A stretch of DNA of 64,000 nucleotides from Histomonas meleagridis (taxonomy: Eukaryota; Parabasalia; Tritrichomonadida; Dientamoebidae), in assembly GCA_020186115.1 (NCBI GenBank), contig WSYJ01000171.1:124001-188000 (forward strand), read 5' to 3'. Below are positions 40,086 to 49,902 of the stretch, piece after piece; positions within the stretch are counted from its first letter, which is position 1; the number at the start of each line of letters is the position of its first letter. The notes under the pieces are model-generated. The model ran no database searches, was not told where the DNA came from, and was given only the letters and a program-made list of their open reading frames with translations. Made by a program: the position numbers and the translations under genes.

Positions 40086-41969
40086 TTATCTTTTTGACTT
40101 CGGAAACGTTTCCCATTTTGGATATTGATCAAATAAGTTCAAGATTTCGATTTGTTTTCCAGAAATGCTCATCAACACCACATCATCGCCAGCAGCTCCC
40201 GTTGTATATACAGGGTCAGTTGTCATTCCTAATGTCGGGATATCTCTTATTGCATATGTTATTGGATGATTAATAGTTTTTTCCATATATATATTTTCTC
40301 TTCCTAAAATTGATTCTTCTTTTGGTAAGAATTCGGGCGCTGAAGGGAAACTACAGATTACAAACACTTGCATCTTTTGCTGTGCAGCGAGGTACATATA
40401 AATTTCATGAGAATCTTCAGTCATTGATCCATGGTGAGGCTCAAATACGAGAAGAGAGTGTTCCAAACTTAACATTTCATTAATATAATTTCGATATATT
40501 TTAAGATCTTTCGAATTAATCGATTTCGATATAGCAAATTTTTTAAGATATTCTTCAGCTAAATTTAAAACGTTTTCTTTTAATTTCCTGTTTCGAATAG
40601 TTTTTACATTATTTGCTATAAAACATAACAAGTTTTCAAAATCATCTTTGTGTGCAAGATTATTATCAAGTATAGGAATATCAATGTTCAGACGCGATAA
40701 AACATTACCTTCAGCATCACCTGTGAATAAGACTTTAACATCTTTATAAAACATAGTGATCACAAGGGTATTTTGATTTTGGTTCTCATTTTGAAGCTTT
40801 TCAGGACGACTTCTTCCCCATAACTTGAATCGTATATCACCAAGAAGAATAAGTTCACGAGATTGATATTCACGACCAACAAATTCGATACGATCATTAC
40901 ATTTCATTTTCTTTCTAAGAAGAGTTGACACATCTCCACTCCAATTCTCTTCACATCCTCCAAAGTAATACATAGTTTTCATGAAGTTATTTGGGAAAAA
41001 TTTAAGAAGTTCACTGAGAAGAGAGAAATGATCAGTATGTGAGTGTGTGATGAATACAGCTTCAACTTCGAAATCATTTGTAAAAAGACAATTGAGTACA
41101 TGTTTTTGACGTTGACGTTCAGCAGAAATAAATTTATTTTTGGTTTGTATAATATGGTCAATGATGAATTCTTCATCTTTTAGTTCTTTATCTTTAATCT
41201 CTAAGAAGAAATCACCAACTTCTTTACTTTTGAAGCAAGTTCTACATAAATGGTATACACGCTTGAATGTATCAGGAGGTTCCGCGCGCCATTTTGTACT
41301 AAATGGCTTCATGACTTTGCCTGGACATTTCTTAAATTCATTATAAACTGTAATAAGTTTATCACATTCAGCAGCACCATTTAAATAATGATTATTAACT
41401 TCTTTGAATGTGCTTGTTAAATGTGAATGAAAACTTTCACCACAATCAATAATAACACCTTTGGTTCCACGACGAAGAACAATAAAATTCGCCTGACCAG
41501 TGTTAAATGCAAAACTATAAATTTTTTCGGTCTTGTAATAGATAAGACCTAAATCATATGCCTGATATACGTGTGAATGGTAAAGGTCATTACAGACACT
41601 TTCAACATAAGGTGAAAGAACGCTAAGTGTGCTTAAATCATTGTTTCTTTGTGCAATTTGAAATGTTTCGTATGAAATTTTGGAGCCTTTTTGTAAAAGA
41701 GTGTAAACAAGTTCGCTGTTTCTTTGTTTACATGCCCAATCAATTACTGAAATCGATTCACCATCTGTATCAATCATGCGAAAATTGGGATCGGCCTCTC
41801 CTTTGCTTATTTGTTCAACAAGGGATAAAGCGACTTGCTGACAATGCATTTTGTTGGCATTTCTAAAATCATAACGAGGGGTATTCGGATTAACATTTTC
41901 TCTGATTAACTTCTTACTAACATAAGAACTCAAGTCCCCTGTGTATGTGTTAACAATATCTGTTTGCAT
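40086..41969 (-). CDS. Metallo-beta-lactamase-fold protein with ankyrin-like N terminus
   Basis: The 627-residue protein has two or three degenerate ankyrin-type helices (about 40-125: SVIDWACKQRNSELVYTLL) and a metallo-beta-lactamase fold (about 160-600). The metal motif HSHTDH (309-314) is intact, with later FTGDAEG and FEPHHGS supplying the expected Asp and His ligands. A CGESF segment and GVIIDCGES precede it. Members of this superfamily act as hydrolases or nucleases on varied substrates. The substrate is not indicated. ATG start with a TCACATA initiator-like sequence about 10 nt upstream. It is not part of the DUF3447 family. Confidence 0.8.
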   Translation of the reverse strand: MQTDIVNTYTGDLSSYVSKKLIRENVNPNTPRYDFRNANKMHCQQVALSLVEQISKGEADPNFRMIDTDGESISVIDWACKQRNSELVYTLLQKGSKISYETFQIAQRNNDLSTLSVLSPYVESVCNDLYHSHVYQAYDLGLIYYKTEKIYSFAFNTGQANFIVLRRGTKGVIIDCGESFHSHLTSTFKEVNNHYLNGAAECDKLITVYNEFKKCPGKVMKPFSTKWRAEPPDTFKRVYHLCRTCFKSKEVGDFFLEIKDKELKDEEFIIDHIIQTKNKFISAERQRQKHVLNCLFTNDFEVEAVFITHSHTDHFSLLSELLKFFPNNFMKTMYYFGGCEENWSGDVSTLLRKKMKCNDRIEFVGREYQSRELILLGDIRFKLWGRSRPEKLQNENQNQNTLVITMFYKDVKVLFTGDAEGNVLSRLNIDIPILDNNLAHKDDFENLLCFIANNVKTIRNRKLKENVLNLAEEYLKKFAISKSINSKDLKIYRNYINEMLSLEHSLLVFEPHHGSMTEDSHEIYMYLAAQQKMQVFVICSFPSAPEFLPKEESILGRENIYMEKTINHPITYAIRDIPTLGMTTDPVYTTGAAGDDVVLMSISGKQIEILNLFDQYPKWETFPKSKR

Positions 41970-42359
41970 TTATATGTGAAAAGATTTTCAGATATTTTTA
42001 ATTTATTTGCCACCAAAAAAAATAATATACTAATGAAAAATTAATTGAAACCGATTTTTTACACAAAAATTCTTTGAAGACCAATAAAAAATGTTTATGC
42101 ACTTTTGTTTTCTTCTGTTGTAATAATTAAACATATATAGTAAAACACTTGGTTAGATGTTAAATTAGGTAACTCAATGTATGTAAAAAAATGGTTGGTT
42201 AGATATATATTTTTTTTTATAAATTTAAAACAGAATTCAAACAAAAATTTAATAAAAATTTATAAAAATGATTATTTTATATAACTTCCTTAATATGAGA
42301 TAAGATTTTTTTAAAAACAGATCAACCATAGAGAGACTAGAGATTTACTAAATTTATTG
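41970..42359. other. Intergenic, no gene seen
   Basis: AT-rich with homopolymer runs. Nothing supportable. Confidence 0.4.
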
Positions 42360-42662
42360 TTATTCCAAGCCAATTTCGAATACACATGGGAAATTGAGTT
42401 CATGATCATGAACATGAAATTTTCGGTTTATTGAATTGAACAAAAACTTTTTAGGATTGTTTGATGTAATTATATCATCACTAACATTATAACTTAAATC
42501 AAACCCCCTGGCGTGTATCCTTTTAATGGTTTCAACAAATTTTGTTGTTGCACTTGGGCTGGAAAAAACGATTTGTTGCTGTAGCTGAGTGTCACCAAAC
42601 TTGTTACAAAAAATCCGAAAATCCAAACAGCAATTCAAAAGCCATTTATATAATAAGATAAA
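42360..42662 (-). CDS. Uncharacterised open frame without ATG, possibly a broken gene
   Basis: A frame open from 42662 to 42360 without ATG; an ATG in another frame (ATGGCTTTTGAA) is closed after 13 codons. Its 90-odd residues include KFGDTQLQQQIVFSSPS and KFHVHDHELNFPCVF and look protein-like in composition. No family is recognised. It may be a small gene whose start was lost, or a chance frame. It sits just behind the 3' end of the AAA gene. Confidence 0.3.
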   Translation of the reverse strand, partial: FILLYKWLLNCCLDFRIFCNKFGDTQLQQQIVFSSPSATTKFVETIKRIHARGFDLSYNVSDDIITSNNPKKFLFNSINRKFHVHDHELNFPCVFEIGLE

Positions 42663-44564
42663 TCACAACCAATTATTTTTATTTGAAAATTTTTCTGTTG
42701 CTCTCTTTCTCTCGCTAACTCTTTCTTTACCTTTTTTGAAGTATTCTAACGATACTTCTTGTTCATCTTTTTGTAATGCCTGCAAAGCTGAAAATCTGAA
42801 AAACGAATTGACTTCAGCACATGTATAACCCTCAGTCATGTCGGCAAGCATTTCGCAAGACACATCTTTCGATACTGGAGTTTTTTCCATGAACAATTTG
42901 AACATGCAGATTCGATCTTCTTTTGTTGGATTACCAACCTCAATTAATTTGTCGAACCTTCCGACTCTAATTAATGCCGAATCAATTAAATCAGGTGCAT
43001 TTGTAGTAGCGATCATTAATACTCGATCATGTTTTGTAATTCCATCAATTTCGTTTAATAGCGTCGATAAAACCCTTCCTCCGACAGCGCTTTCATCATT
43101 TCTTTTGGCCCCAATTGCATCAATATCTTCGATTACAATTGCGCATGGTGAAAAGAATCGCGCAGCAGTAAAGGCATCGCGTATAGACTTCTCACTGTCG
43201 CCTAGGTATCGTGAAAAGATTTTGTCAAACTCAAGGATAAAAAAAGGCACTTCAAATTCTTCGCAAAGTGATCTTATGATTAATGATTTTCCATTTCCTG
43301 ATGGCCCATGAAGTAGAATTCCACTATATTGAAGCATTGATTGAGCAGATGAATCATTACCTAAAGTTATGTTTAAAAATAGTCTTATTTCATCAACGAC
43401 ACTTTTATAACCGCCGATTTTCTGAGCAATTGAGGTGTGACGAAGCATTAACGGTTTCTCGGAGGTTGCTATGGTTTTGACGATAGAAATAAATTTCTGA
43501 TTTTCAAATGGAACGATAGAAGGAACAAGTTGACAAAGACTTCGTAGTTCTCCTTGTGTGACTCCAGATGTTTCTTTGACAATGAAATCAATGTTTTCAT
43601 TGGAAAGGTCCATGTTGGCACAAAGTTCGTTAATTATGCTCCTTCTTTCATTATGTGTTAATGCATTGATATGAAGAGAAGTTTGGAAAAATGGTTGTAT
43701 GACATACGGTAGTGAATATGGAGGAACTCTAGATGTTGCAATGACAAGTACTGGTTTATCAGCAAGAGTTGAAAGTTTATCAGAAAGATAAACAGCGCCT
43801 TGTTTAGAGAGGATACATATGTCATCTATGAGAAGGATCCCATCTTCCATTGATAGAATTGAATCGATATATTCGCTTTTGCCTGTTTCATAATCAGATA
43901 TCATTCGAAGAAGATCGAGACGCATGCACCCCTCAACATGATGCTCCATATATTTGACTAAGTGGCTTTTTCCAGAGCCATTTCCCCCAACAATTAATAT
44001 TTCTTTTGATGAAATAATTGAACGATTTTTAGCCATACGAATTATTCTATTGGAAATGTGTGGACTTGTTGGTAAACTGGTGATTTCATCTATTTTTATT
44101 TTGTCATATTTAGAAAAAATTGTTGAACTTGAAACAAATCCAGTTTCTATCGAATTAATATGGCGTGAAATTATTCTTCCGTGAAAATTGAAGAAAACAT
44201 CTGTGTTTGGTATTATTGGTAAACCAATCATAGCTTCTTTATATTTTGGATTTATCAAAAGTCTTGATACTGATGTCAATGGATCAATAAATTTTAGATC
44301 AACATCAACAAATTGGCCTATTGGTAATGCCTTGTTAATAAAGGCTGTCTTGGATTCTATATCATTTGAAAAAATGCAATAAGTTGCTATTTTCTGTGAG
44401 TCATTTTTTAGCACTGCGACATTATAAGCACCACATGGTTCCACTTGTGCAATCTGTATAAAGTATGGTGGTATTTCTTGGGAATGCTCGCAGCTGAATT
44501 GTAAATTCAGAATTTGGATATGTTTGTGACATGTGATACGAAATTTAATTAATTGCCATAACAT
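42663..44564 (-). CDS. Type II (double) AAA ATPase, CDC48/PEX1/NVL-like
   Basis: The 633-residue protein has an N-terminal beta-rich region, then two AAA modules. The first has Walker A GGNGSGKSH (about 190-200) and a weak Walker B (ILLIDDI). The second has Walker A GPSGNGKS (about 415-422) and Walker B IVIEDIDAI, then sensor 1 IATTNAPDLID and arginine-finger ALIRVGRFDK. The second Walker B reads Glu-Asp instead of Asp-Glu, an unusual exchange of the two acids. Family members unfold or remodel proteins and complexes. The closest type by eye is PEX1/PEX6 or NVL, but trichomonads are not known to have peroxisomes, so no specific name is given. Confidence 0.8.
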   Translation of the reverse strand: MLWQLIKFRITCHKHIQILNLQFSCEHSQEIPPYFIQIAQVEPCGAYNVAVLKNDSQKIATYCIFSNDIESKTAFINKALPIGQFVDVDLKFIDPLTSVSRLLINPKYKEAMIGLPIIPNTDVFFNFHGRIISRHINSIETGFVSSSTIFSKYDKIKIDEITSLPTSPHISNRIIRMAKNRSIISSKEILIVGGNGSGKSHLVKYMEHHVEGCMRLDLLRMISDYETGKSEYIDSILSMEDGILLIDDICILSKQGAVYLSDKLSTLADKPVLVIATSRVPPYSLPYVIQPFFQTSLHINALTHNERRSIINELCANMDLSNENIDFIVKETSGVTQGELRSLCQLVPSIVPFENQKFISIVKTIATSEKPLMLRHTSIAQKIGGYKSVVDEIRLFLNITLGNDSSAQSMLQYSGILLHGPSGNGKSLIIRSLCEEFEVPFFILEFDKIFSRYLGDSEKSIRDAFTAARFFSPCAIVIEDIDAIGAKRNDESAVGGRVLSTLLNEIDGITKHDRVLMIATTNAPDLIDSALIRVGRFDKLIEVGNPTKEDRICMFKLFMEKTPVSKDVSCEMLADMTEGYTCAEVNSFFRFSALQALQKDEQEVSLEYFKKGKERVSERKRATEKFSNKNNWL

Positions 44565-45153
44565 TTATAGATACACCGCATGAATGTTATTACACATTTT
44601 CTTTTTTCATTTGCTATCAAATGTTACAAAAAATACAGTGACAAAAATATTTTCATTGCAAAATAATTTCATGACAAAATAATGGTTATTAATATTTTTT
44701 TACAAAAAATAATCAAATATCATATTTTATTCTTTTAATTTTTTTAATTTTATTGTTAAAATTTTCAATTTTATGCTCTATTTTTGAGTAAGAATTAATT
44801 TTTCTTCGAAGAACAAAAAATCTTTACATATCAATATTAATAATTGTAAAGTAATTTTAAAAATTATTTAATATTTGTTGTGAAGTTAATTATTATAAAT
44901 CATTTTGCAGTATTAATAATTTTTAATATTTTTTAAGTTATTATATGTTACCTCTAATTGAACTTTTGACTTAATAGTTGGTGTTGCAATATTTTTGTCG
45001 AACGACTTTTAACCTTTTAACACAAAGAAACTGAAGTAAACTGCTTCCAAACAGCAACTTAATGCTTTTCTGTAACAAATATAATTTTACCTAAAAGCAC
45101 AATAAAATTCATTGTTAACCTTTACATAAAATTTTTATTTGAATTGTTATCAT
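44565..45153. other. Intergenic, divergent promoter region
   Basis: Extremely AT-rich with long T and A runs. No ORF or RNA gene seen. Confidence 0.4.
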
Positions 45154-45774
45154 ATGAAAAAATCGACAACAAATGAAAATAAGATTGAAGCCTGTTTTCA
45201 ATCTTTAAACAATATAGAGAACAAAATAAAAAATGAGGGAAATAATATGGAAAAAAAATTCACACAAAATCCACGAAATAATCTCGATTCATATCAAAAG
45301 GCAATTTCAAATATGTACGATGAGCTTAGAGATGAAATTACAAAATTTTCTTTGATGTTTTCTAAAACTCTCAAGGACCAAATTGACAAAATTGATAATT
45401 TAAACAAAAAATTAAATGATTTCGGAGGAAATTTTGATACATTTGTTCAAAATACACATCAAATGTTTTCAGATTCTATATTCCAACCTATGACTGAGAT
45501 GCAAATATATTATCAGCCAAGTCCTGCATTTTATGAAAATGATTCTATTTATAATGAGATGAAACTTGGTTCTCCTATTGTTATTCAAACAACTCATACA
45601 AAATATACGCAAAACCAACTTGTTCGGAAAGTTAAAAATGATGATAGTTTTGATCCAGATTTTTTTGATGTGGAGAAATCATTTGGACCTTCAAAAGAAA
45701 AGGATATTTTTCATGGAAAACCAGTAAGTGTAAAAATTCCTGAAATTGTAAAGCTCAAGAAAAAGAAAAAGTAA
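45154..45774 (+). CDS. Small basic coiled-coil protein, unknown
   Basis: The first in-frame ATG (45154) gives 206 residues; a TTG lies five codons upstream. The protein has a coiled-coil-like middle (about 15-100, heptad-like Leu/Ile spacing), then a Tyr/Pro stretch (QIYYQPSPAFYEND), and ends in a run of Lys (KLKKKKK). No enzyme domain is seen. It could bind nucleic acid or microtubules, but this is a guess from composition. Confidence 0.5.
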   Translation: MKKSTTNENKIEACFQSLNNIENKIKNEGNNMEKKFTQNPRNNLDSYQKAISNMYDELRDEITKFSLMFSKTLKDQIDKIDNLNKKLNDFGGNFDTFVQNTHQMFSDSIFQPMTEMQIYYQPSPAFYENDSIYNEMKLGSPIVIQTTHTKYTQNQLVRKVKNDDSFDPDFFDVEKSFGPSKEKDIFHGKPVSVKIPEIVKLKKKKK

Positions 45775-45859
45775 ATGAAACATTTTTATATCAATTTTTT
45801 ATGTGTATAAATTCATTTGTTCAATCATTAACATTACCTAAATTTCTTAAATAGGATTT

Positions 45860-46730
45860 TTATGGTAATTGTGATGAATTGTTGGCTTTGTTCTTTGCTT
45901 TATCATCAATTTCTTTTTGCTTAAGTAATTCCTCTATTTCATTATTAGCGGCGTAAGTAATTGCTGGATAAAATAAATTGAACAAATTCCAAATATTTTT
46001 AAGATTTTCTAAATTAATAAAATAAATTCTAATTAATATAAATAAATAGTTTCAATATAAATATCAATATCATCTTGTTCGAGAAGTAATTTAACTACGT
46101 CGGTGTGACCATTCAAAGACGCACAAATAAGTGCTGTTTCAAGTATTACTAACATACATTAAATAAAATTTCAAAATATAAAATCATTAAAATGAATCCC
46201 AAATAAAATATTTTAATATTTTTGGCATTAATATCGGTTCCTTTATGTGCAAGAAGTAATTTAACGATTTCTGTGTGACCTTTTAAAGCTGAAATAATAA
46301 GTGCTGTATCATATATTTCAAATATATTTCAAATATTATTTAGAAATATAAAATATTTAAAACAAGCATGATTTACAATAAAAGAACATTTTCTCTATTA
46401 TTAACATCAATTCCTTTTTGATCAAGAAGCAATTTAACTATTTCTTTATTATCTTTTCTCGATGCAATCATAAGTGCCGTTTGAAATATATTAAATAATT
46501 TCCAAAAATTATTTTGAAATTTTAAATTATGAAAATAAACATTAAATAAAACAAATAAAAATTCTTTGCATTGATATCTATACCTTTTTGTTCAAGAAGT
46601 AATTTAACCATATTTACATATCCATTTCTTATTGCAAAAATAAGTGGCGTTTCAAATAATGTGAATAATTACAATGTTTTATTATTAAACATCAAATAGC
46701 TAAAATTTTTTCCATAAAAAATAAATAAAT
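45860..46730 (-). repeat. Ankyrin module array of locus L5
   Basis: Four full 90-nt modules at 46561-46650, 46391-46480, 46218-46307 and 46048-46137 are all open (TPLIFAIRNGY, TALMIASRKDN, TALIISALKGH, TALICASLNGH). A cap runs from 45967 (PAITYAANNEIEELL) to a TAA at 45860-45862. Spacers from the head outward measure 80, 80, 83, 80 and 80 nt. Same design as the other arrays. Confidence 0.85.
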
Positions 46731-47873
46731 ATTTTCATTTATATCAATTCCTTTTTCATCAATAAGGAATTGAACAAGTTCTGTGTTTAGCGATTGAATG
46801 GAGAAAAATATTATGTCTTCAGGAACTTTATTATTTTTAAGAAAATACTTAACGAGATATAAATTTCCGTTTCTTGCTAATTCATAAATAATATTATAAT
46901 CAGGATGATCAATTCTCATTCCATTTTCAATCAAAAATGTAAATATTTCATAATTATGATATAAAACACATTTTTCCCCATAATATTCTAATTCATATAT
47001 TTTTGCTAATTTATTTTCATAAATATATTTAAAGATATTATTTTGATGGAATTCAATTGCTGTTTCATATGCATATTTAAATGATGAATGATTTTGTTCA
47101 CATAAATGAATTATCTCTAAATTTCCACTTGCAACTGCATATTTACCTGTGTTTTCTATATTAGCACCATTCATAAGTAAATATTTAAAACATTGAACTG
47201 ATCCAAAAAATGCTGCATAATCAATTAATGATACACCCCACCTATTAATAAAATCATATCTTTCATAAAGTGATGGTTCAATTGTTTGATTAAAATCGAA
47301 ATTTGCTTGAGATGATATTTCTTGAAGTTTTTCTATTTCATCATTCCGAATTATTATAGCAATTTCATTCGGATTATGTCCTTCTTTAATTAGTCTTTTA
47401 TGAAGTTCTCTATCATTCTTTTTGAGTTCTTTATAATTTTTAATGATTTTATCTAATTTTGTTTGATATTTTTCTCCTTTGATATATAATGTTTGAATAA
47501 ATTTTATCTTTTTATTTTTAATTATTTCTTGTTGAGCTAAACCATTCTCGATAATGTCTTCAAGAAGATGATATGATTCTTGCGTTTGTTTGTTTAGAAG
47601 AAAATTTATGAATACAGATAAAATTTTTGAATTATTATTTTCAATTCTTTCTATTTCTTGTATAAAATTTAAATATAAGTTAGAATCATTCATTCTCAAG
47701 ACATATAACGTGTATACTATTTGGCTAACAAGTAAATTAAAAGAGAGTGGGTGAACACTATAATTTTCAATTATTGAATTCGCTGATTTAATGATATTTT
47801 CTTCATTTAAGCTAAAAATTGTATTTTTAATAGATTGAACTAATTCCCATTCATTCAGATGTTGGGTCATCAT
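46692..47873 (-). CDS. DUF3447/ankyrin head protein of locus L5
   Basis: The start is set at the ATG at 47873 (MMTQHLNEWELVQ), which aligns with the L7 start region; a longer frame exists with a TTG at 47969 and ATGs at 47924 and 47915. The 393 residues have the helical region (1-150) and DUF3447 segments EGHNPNEIAIIIRND, EISSQANFDFNQ, PSLYERYDF, LIDYAAFFGS and GKYAVASGN, then ankyrin repeats. The last repeat ends DINEN at 46731 and the frame runs into the first spacer to a stop. This is the only DUF3447 head besides L1 and L3 with no internal break. Confidence 0.8.
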   Translation of the reverse strand: MMTQHLNEWELVQSIKNTIFSLNEENIIKSANSIIENYSVHPLSFNLLVSQIVYTLYVLRMNDSNLYLNFIQEIERIENNNSKILSVFINFLLNKQTQESYHLLEDIIENGLAQQEIIKNKKIKFIQTLYIKGEKYQTKLDKIIKNYKELKKNDRELHKRLIKEGHNPNEIAIIIRNDEIEKLQEISSQANFDFNQTIEPSLYERYDFINRWGVSLIDYAAFFGSVQCFKYLLMNGANIENTGKYAVASGNLEIIHLCEQNHSSFKYAYETAIEFHQNNIFKYIYENKLAKIYELEYYGEKCVLYHNYEIFTFLIENGMRIDHPDYNIIYELARNGNLYLVKYFLKNNKVPEDIIFFSIQSLNTELVQFLIDEKGIDINENIYLFFMEKILAI

Positions 47874-48038
47874 TGCAAGACAACTTACGATAAACCGTAA
47901 AAATCGGTTTTCCATGGAATACATGTCGATGTATTCAAAAGTGGGAATAAACCATTCAAATTGTCTCAAAAAATGACAAATCTTTGTTGAAATGGCAAAA
48001 TGAAATTACATGAAAAACTCTGTTTAAAATTTATATTT

Positions 48039-49133
48039 TTATTCATTCTGTGAGTAAAAGTTTTGAACAAGAGAAAACGTTTCATGAGGATCATGTGGCC
48101 CATCTTCGCTCACGAGCATCGTTACCAAAGAATGCGATGAAAAACATTCTCCATCCGGATTTATAATTCCAACTGTTTGTGATATTGTATCATCTTGTGG
48201 AACAACATCATTCGGAGACGCCAAATACGTGAATGATTCTTTAGGCTTTTTAAATCTGTCAGCGAGCTTACACTTCCAATAAAGGACAACAAATGGCTTC
48301 GAATAATACTTGGCTGCAAGTGCAACAGCTTTAACAAGATTTGTTGTTAATAGTGTCCCATCTGCAAAAACTGCCCGAACTGGACAAATAACAGTGGTAA
48401 TCCGAGGCATAAGCGCAAAAACGGCTGAATCTGGTATTGTAATACAGTTAATATTCTTATTTCGAAGACGTTTCGCCATGGTAATTCCATCATATGATGG
48501 AGCATGTTCTGGTAAAATGACATGAAACTTGCGTCCCTTGACAACAGCTCTCTCAAAAAAGGCTTCAACTGAGGCTGATGTTCCAACTGTCATTATGATA
48601 TCTCCATCATGAATTATTGACATGGAATATTTTGCAATGCATTTGGAAAGTAAGGGAATCTCATCAAGCATCCGATCAATGCTATCAAGTAGGTCGACCT
48701 TGAGTGAATTCTCTGTTGATGTAAAACTGTTTTTTTTATTTTCAACTGGTGCCGCAAAAAATTCAAGGAGACTTAGAGAATTTGATCTCCTTACATCAAA
48801 TATTTGATCAAAGTTATAAAATGGCACTGACTTGTTCAATATTTCATTCAATGAAGAAATAACTTTTCTGCAAAAATTACCAACAATAATATCGAAACTG
48901 ATTGAATTTTGGAGACGCTTGGCGACAGTGTTTAGATTTTGCTCAATTTGATTTGATGTTTTTGATTCTTCAACACATTCTTTAAGAATGCGAAGAGTTT
49001 CCTCTGCCATCCTCATGGAACTAAAATCGAGGCGCCTGGCAACTGAAAGTTCAAATTCAGAAATTTTTCTTTGTAAAGTCTGTGATAAAGAACCTCCTAT
49101 CATTACTTCGATTTGGTTGGAGGTATTTTTCAA
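48039..49133 (-). CDS. EIF2B2: eIF2B beta subunit
   Basis: The 364-residue protein belongs to the eIF2B alpha/beta/delta (regulatory) family, part of the GDP-GTP exchange factor for eIF2. Helical N-terminal half, then the Rossmann-like half with HDGDIIMTVGTSASVEAFF, FHVILPEHAPSYDGITMAKRL, IPDSAVFALMPRI and the C-terminal GIINPDGE. The beta subunit fits best because of the IPDSAVFALM segment and length (about 350 residues), although alpha is not excluded. ATG start. A perfect AACGATATCGTT palindrome lies about 60 nt upstream. Confidence 0.8.
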   Translation of the reverse strand: MKNTSNQIEVMIGGSLSQTLQRKISEFELSVARRLDFSSMRMAEETLRILKECVEESKTSNQIEQNLNTVAKRLQNSISFDIIVGNFCRKVISSLNEILNKSVPFYNFDQIFDVRRSNSLSLLEFFAAPVENKKNSFTSTENSLKVDLLDSIDRMLDEIPLLSKCIAKYSMSIIHDGDIIMTVGTSASVEAFFERAVVKGRKFHVILPEHAPSYDGITMAKRLRNKNINCITIPDSAVFALMPRITTVICPVRAVFADGTLLTTNLVKAVALAAKYYSKPFVVLYWKCKLADRFKKPKESFTYLASPNDVVPQDDTISQTVGIINPDGECFSSHSLVTMLVSEDGPHDPHETFSLVQNFYSQNE

Positions 49134-49902
49134 TTAAGTAAAGGTCATTCCGCATTCAAAATACAAAACCTTTTCAATATTGTGTTTTTTAAACGATATC
49201 GTTCATGACCAAAACGATAGAATTTTGATTACTTAATTTGAATTCACACGAGATCGTGGAGGCATCCAGAAGATTGAAATTGATGGATATCAAAGCATAT
49301 TTTATTAGGTTTCTCGATTCATATTAAGTAAGAATTATTACTAATGTTGTCCAAATAATTACATAATATATTTGCTCTTATTGTTTAGTTGAATCTGGTT
49401 GATTAAAAATCCTTCATATTTAAAATTAGATATTTGTAAAAAATGAATATTTTATTCATGAAAGGATTCACTTTAGAAATACAAAGAATACATAAATTTT
49501 AATATAATTTATATTTGGGATCGTATAAAGTGAAAATAATTATAAAAAAAAACATTTTTATTTTAAATATGTTTCATAAATTTAACACCAAACATATAAT
49601 CATTAATTTATTTTTTATACACATTCATAATCTTCTTCTTACATAATAGAATGATGCATTAAGAATTATTTCATCTTAAATAATGAATAAAATCTATTCA
49701 AAACAGAGAACGTTCATTTATCAAAAAGTCAAATGATTATTAAATCTCTGTCTCACCGAAAAACGCTGAAAAGGCTTGCCTCGCAAGAATTTTCCTTTCA
49801 AAATTAAATAGCCCTTTACTTTTCACTGCCCACAAATTACTTGATTTTAAATAACACCGTGTCATGTGACTTCATGAATCCATATCATTTTTATATTAAA
49901 CC
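49134..49902. other. Intergenic, divergent promoter region
   Basis: Between eIF2B-beta (minus) and the TLC gene (plus). Contains the palindrome at 49192-49203 and ACGATA at 49214-49219. Otherwise AT-rich with no ORF. Confidence 0.45.
49192..49203. promoter_or_regulatory. AACGATATCGTT palindrome, putative Myb site
   Basis: Perfect 12-bp palindrome of two abutting ACGATA-type half sites, about 60 nt upstream of eIF2B-beta; a further ACGATA follows at 49214-49219. Myb binding is inferred. Confidence 0.45.

Noticed and set aside
42663..44564. Naming the AAA protein PEX1 or PEX6
   Set aside because: By-eye similarity is to type II AAA proteins generally, and peroxisomes are not expected in trichomonads.
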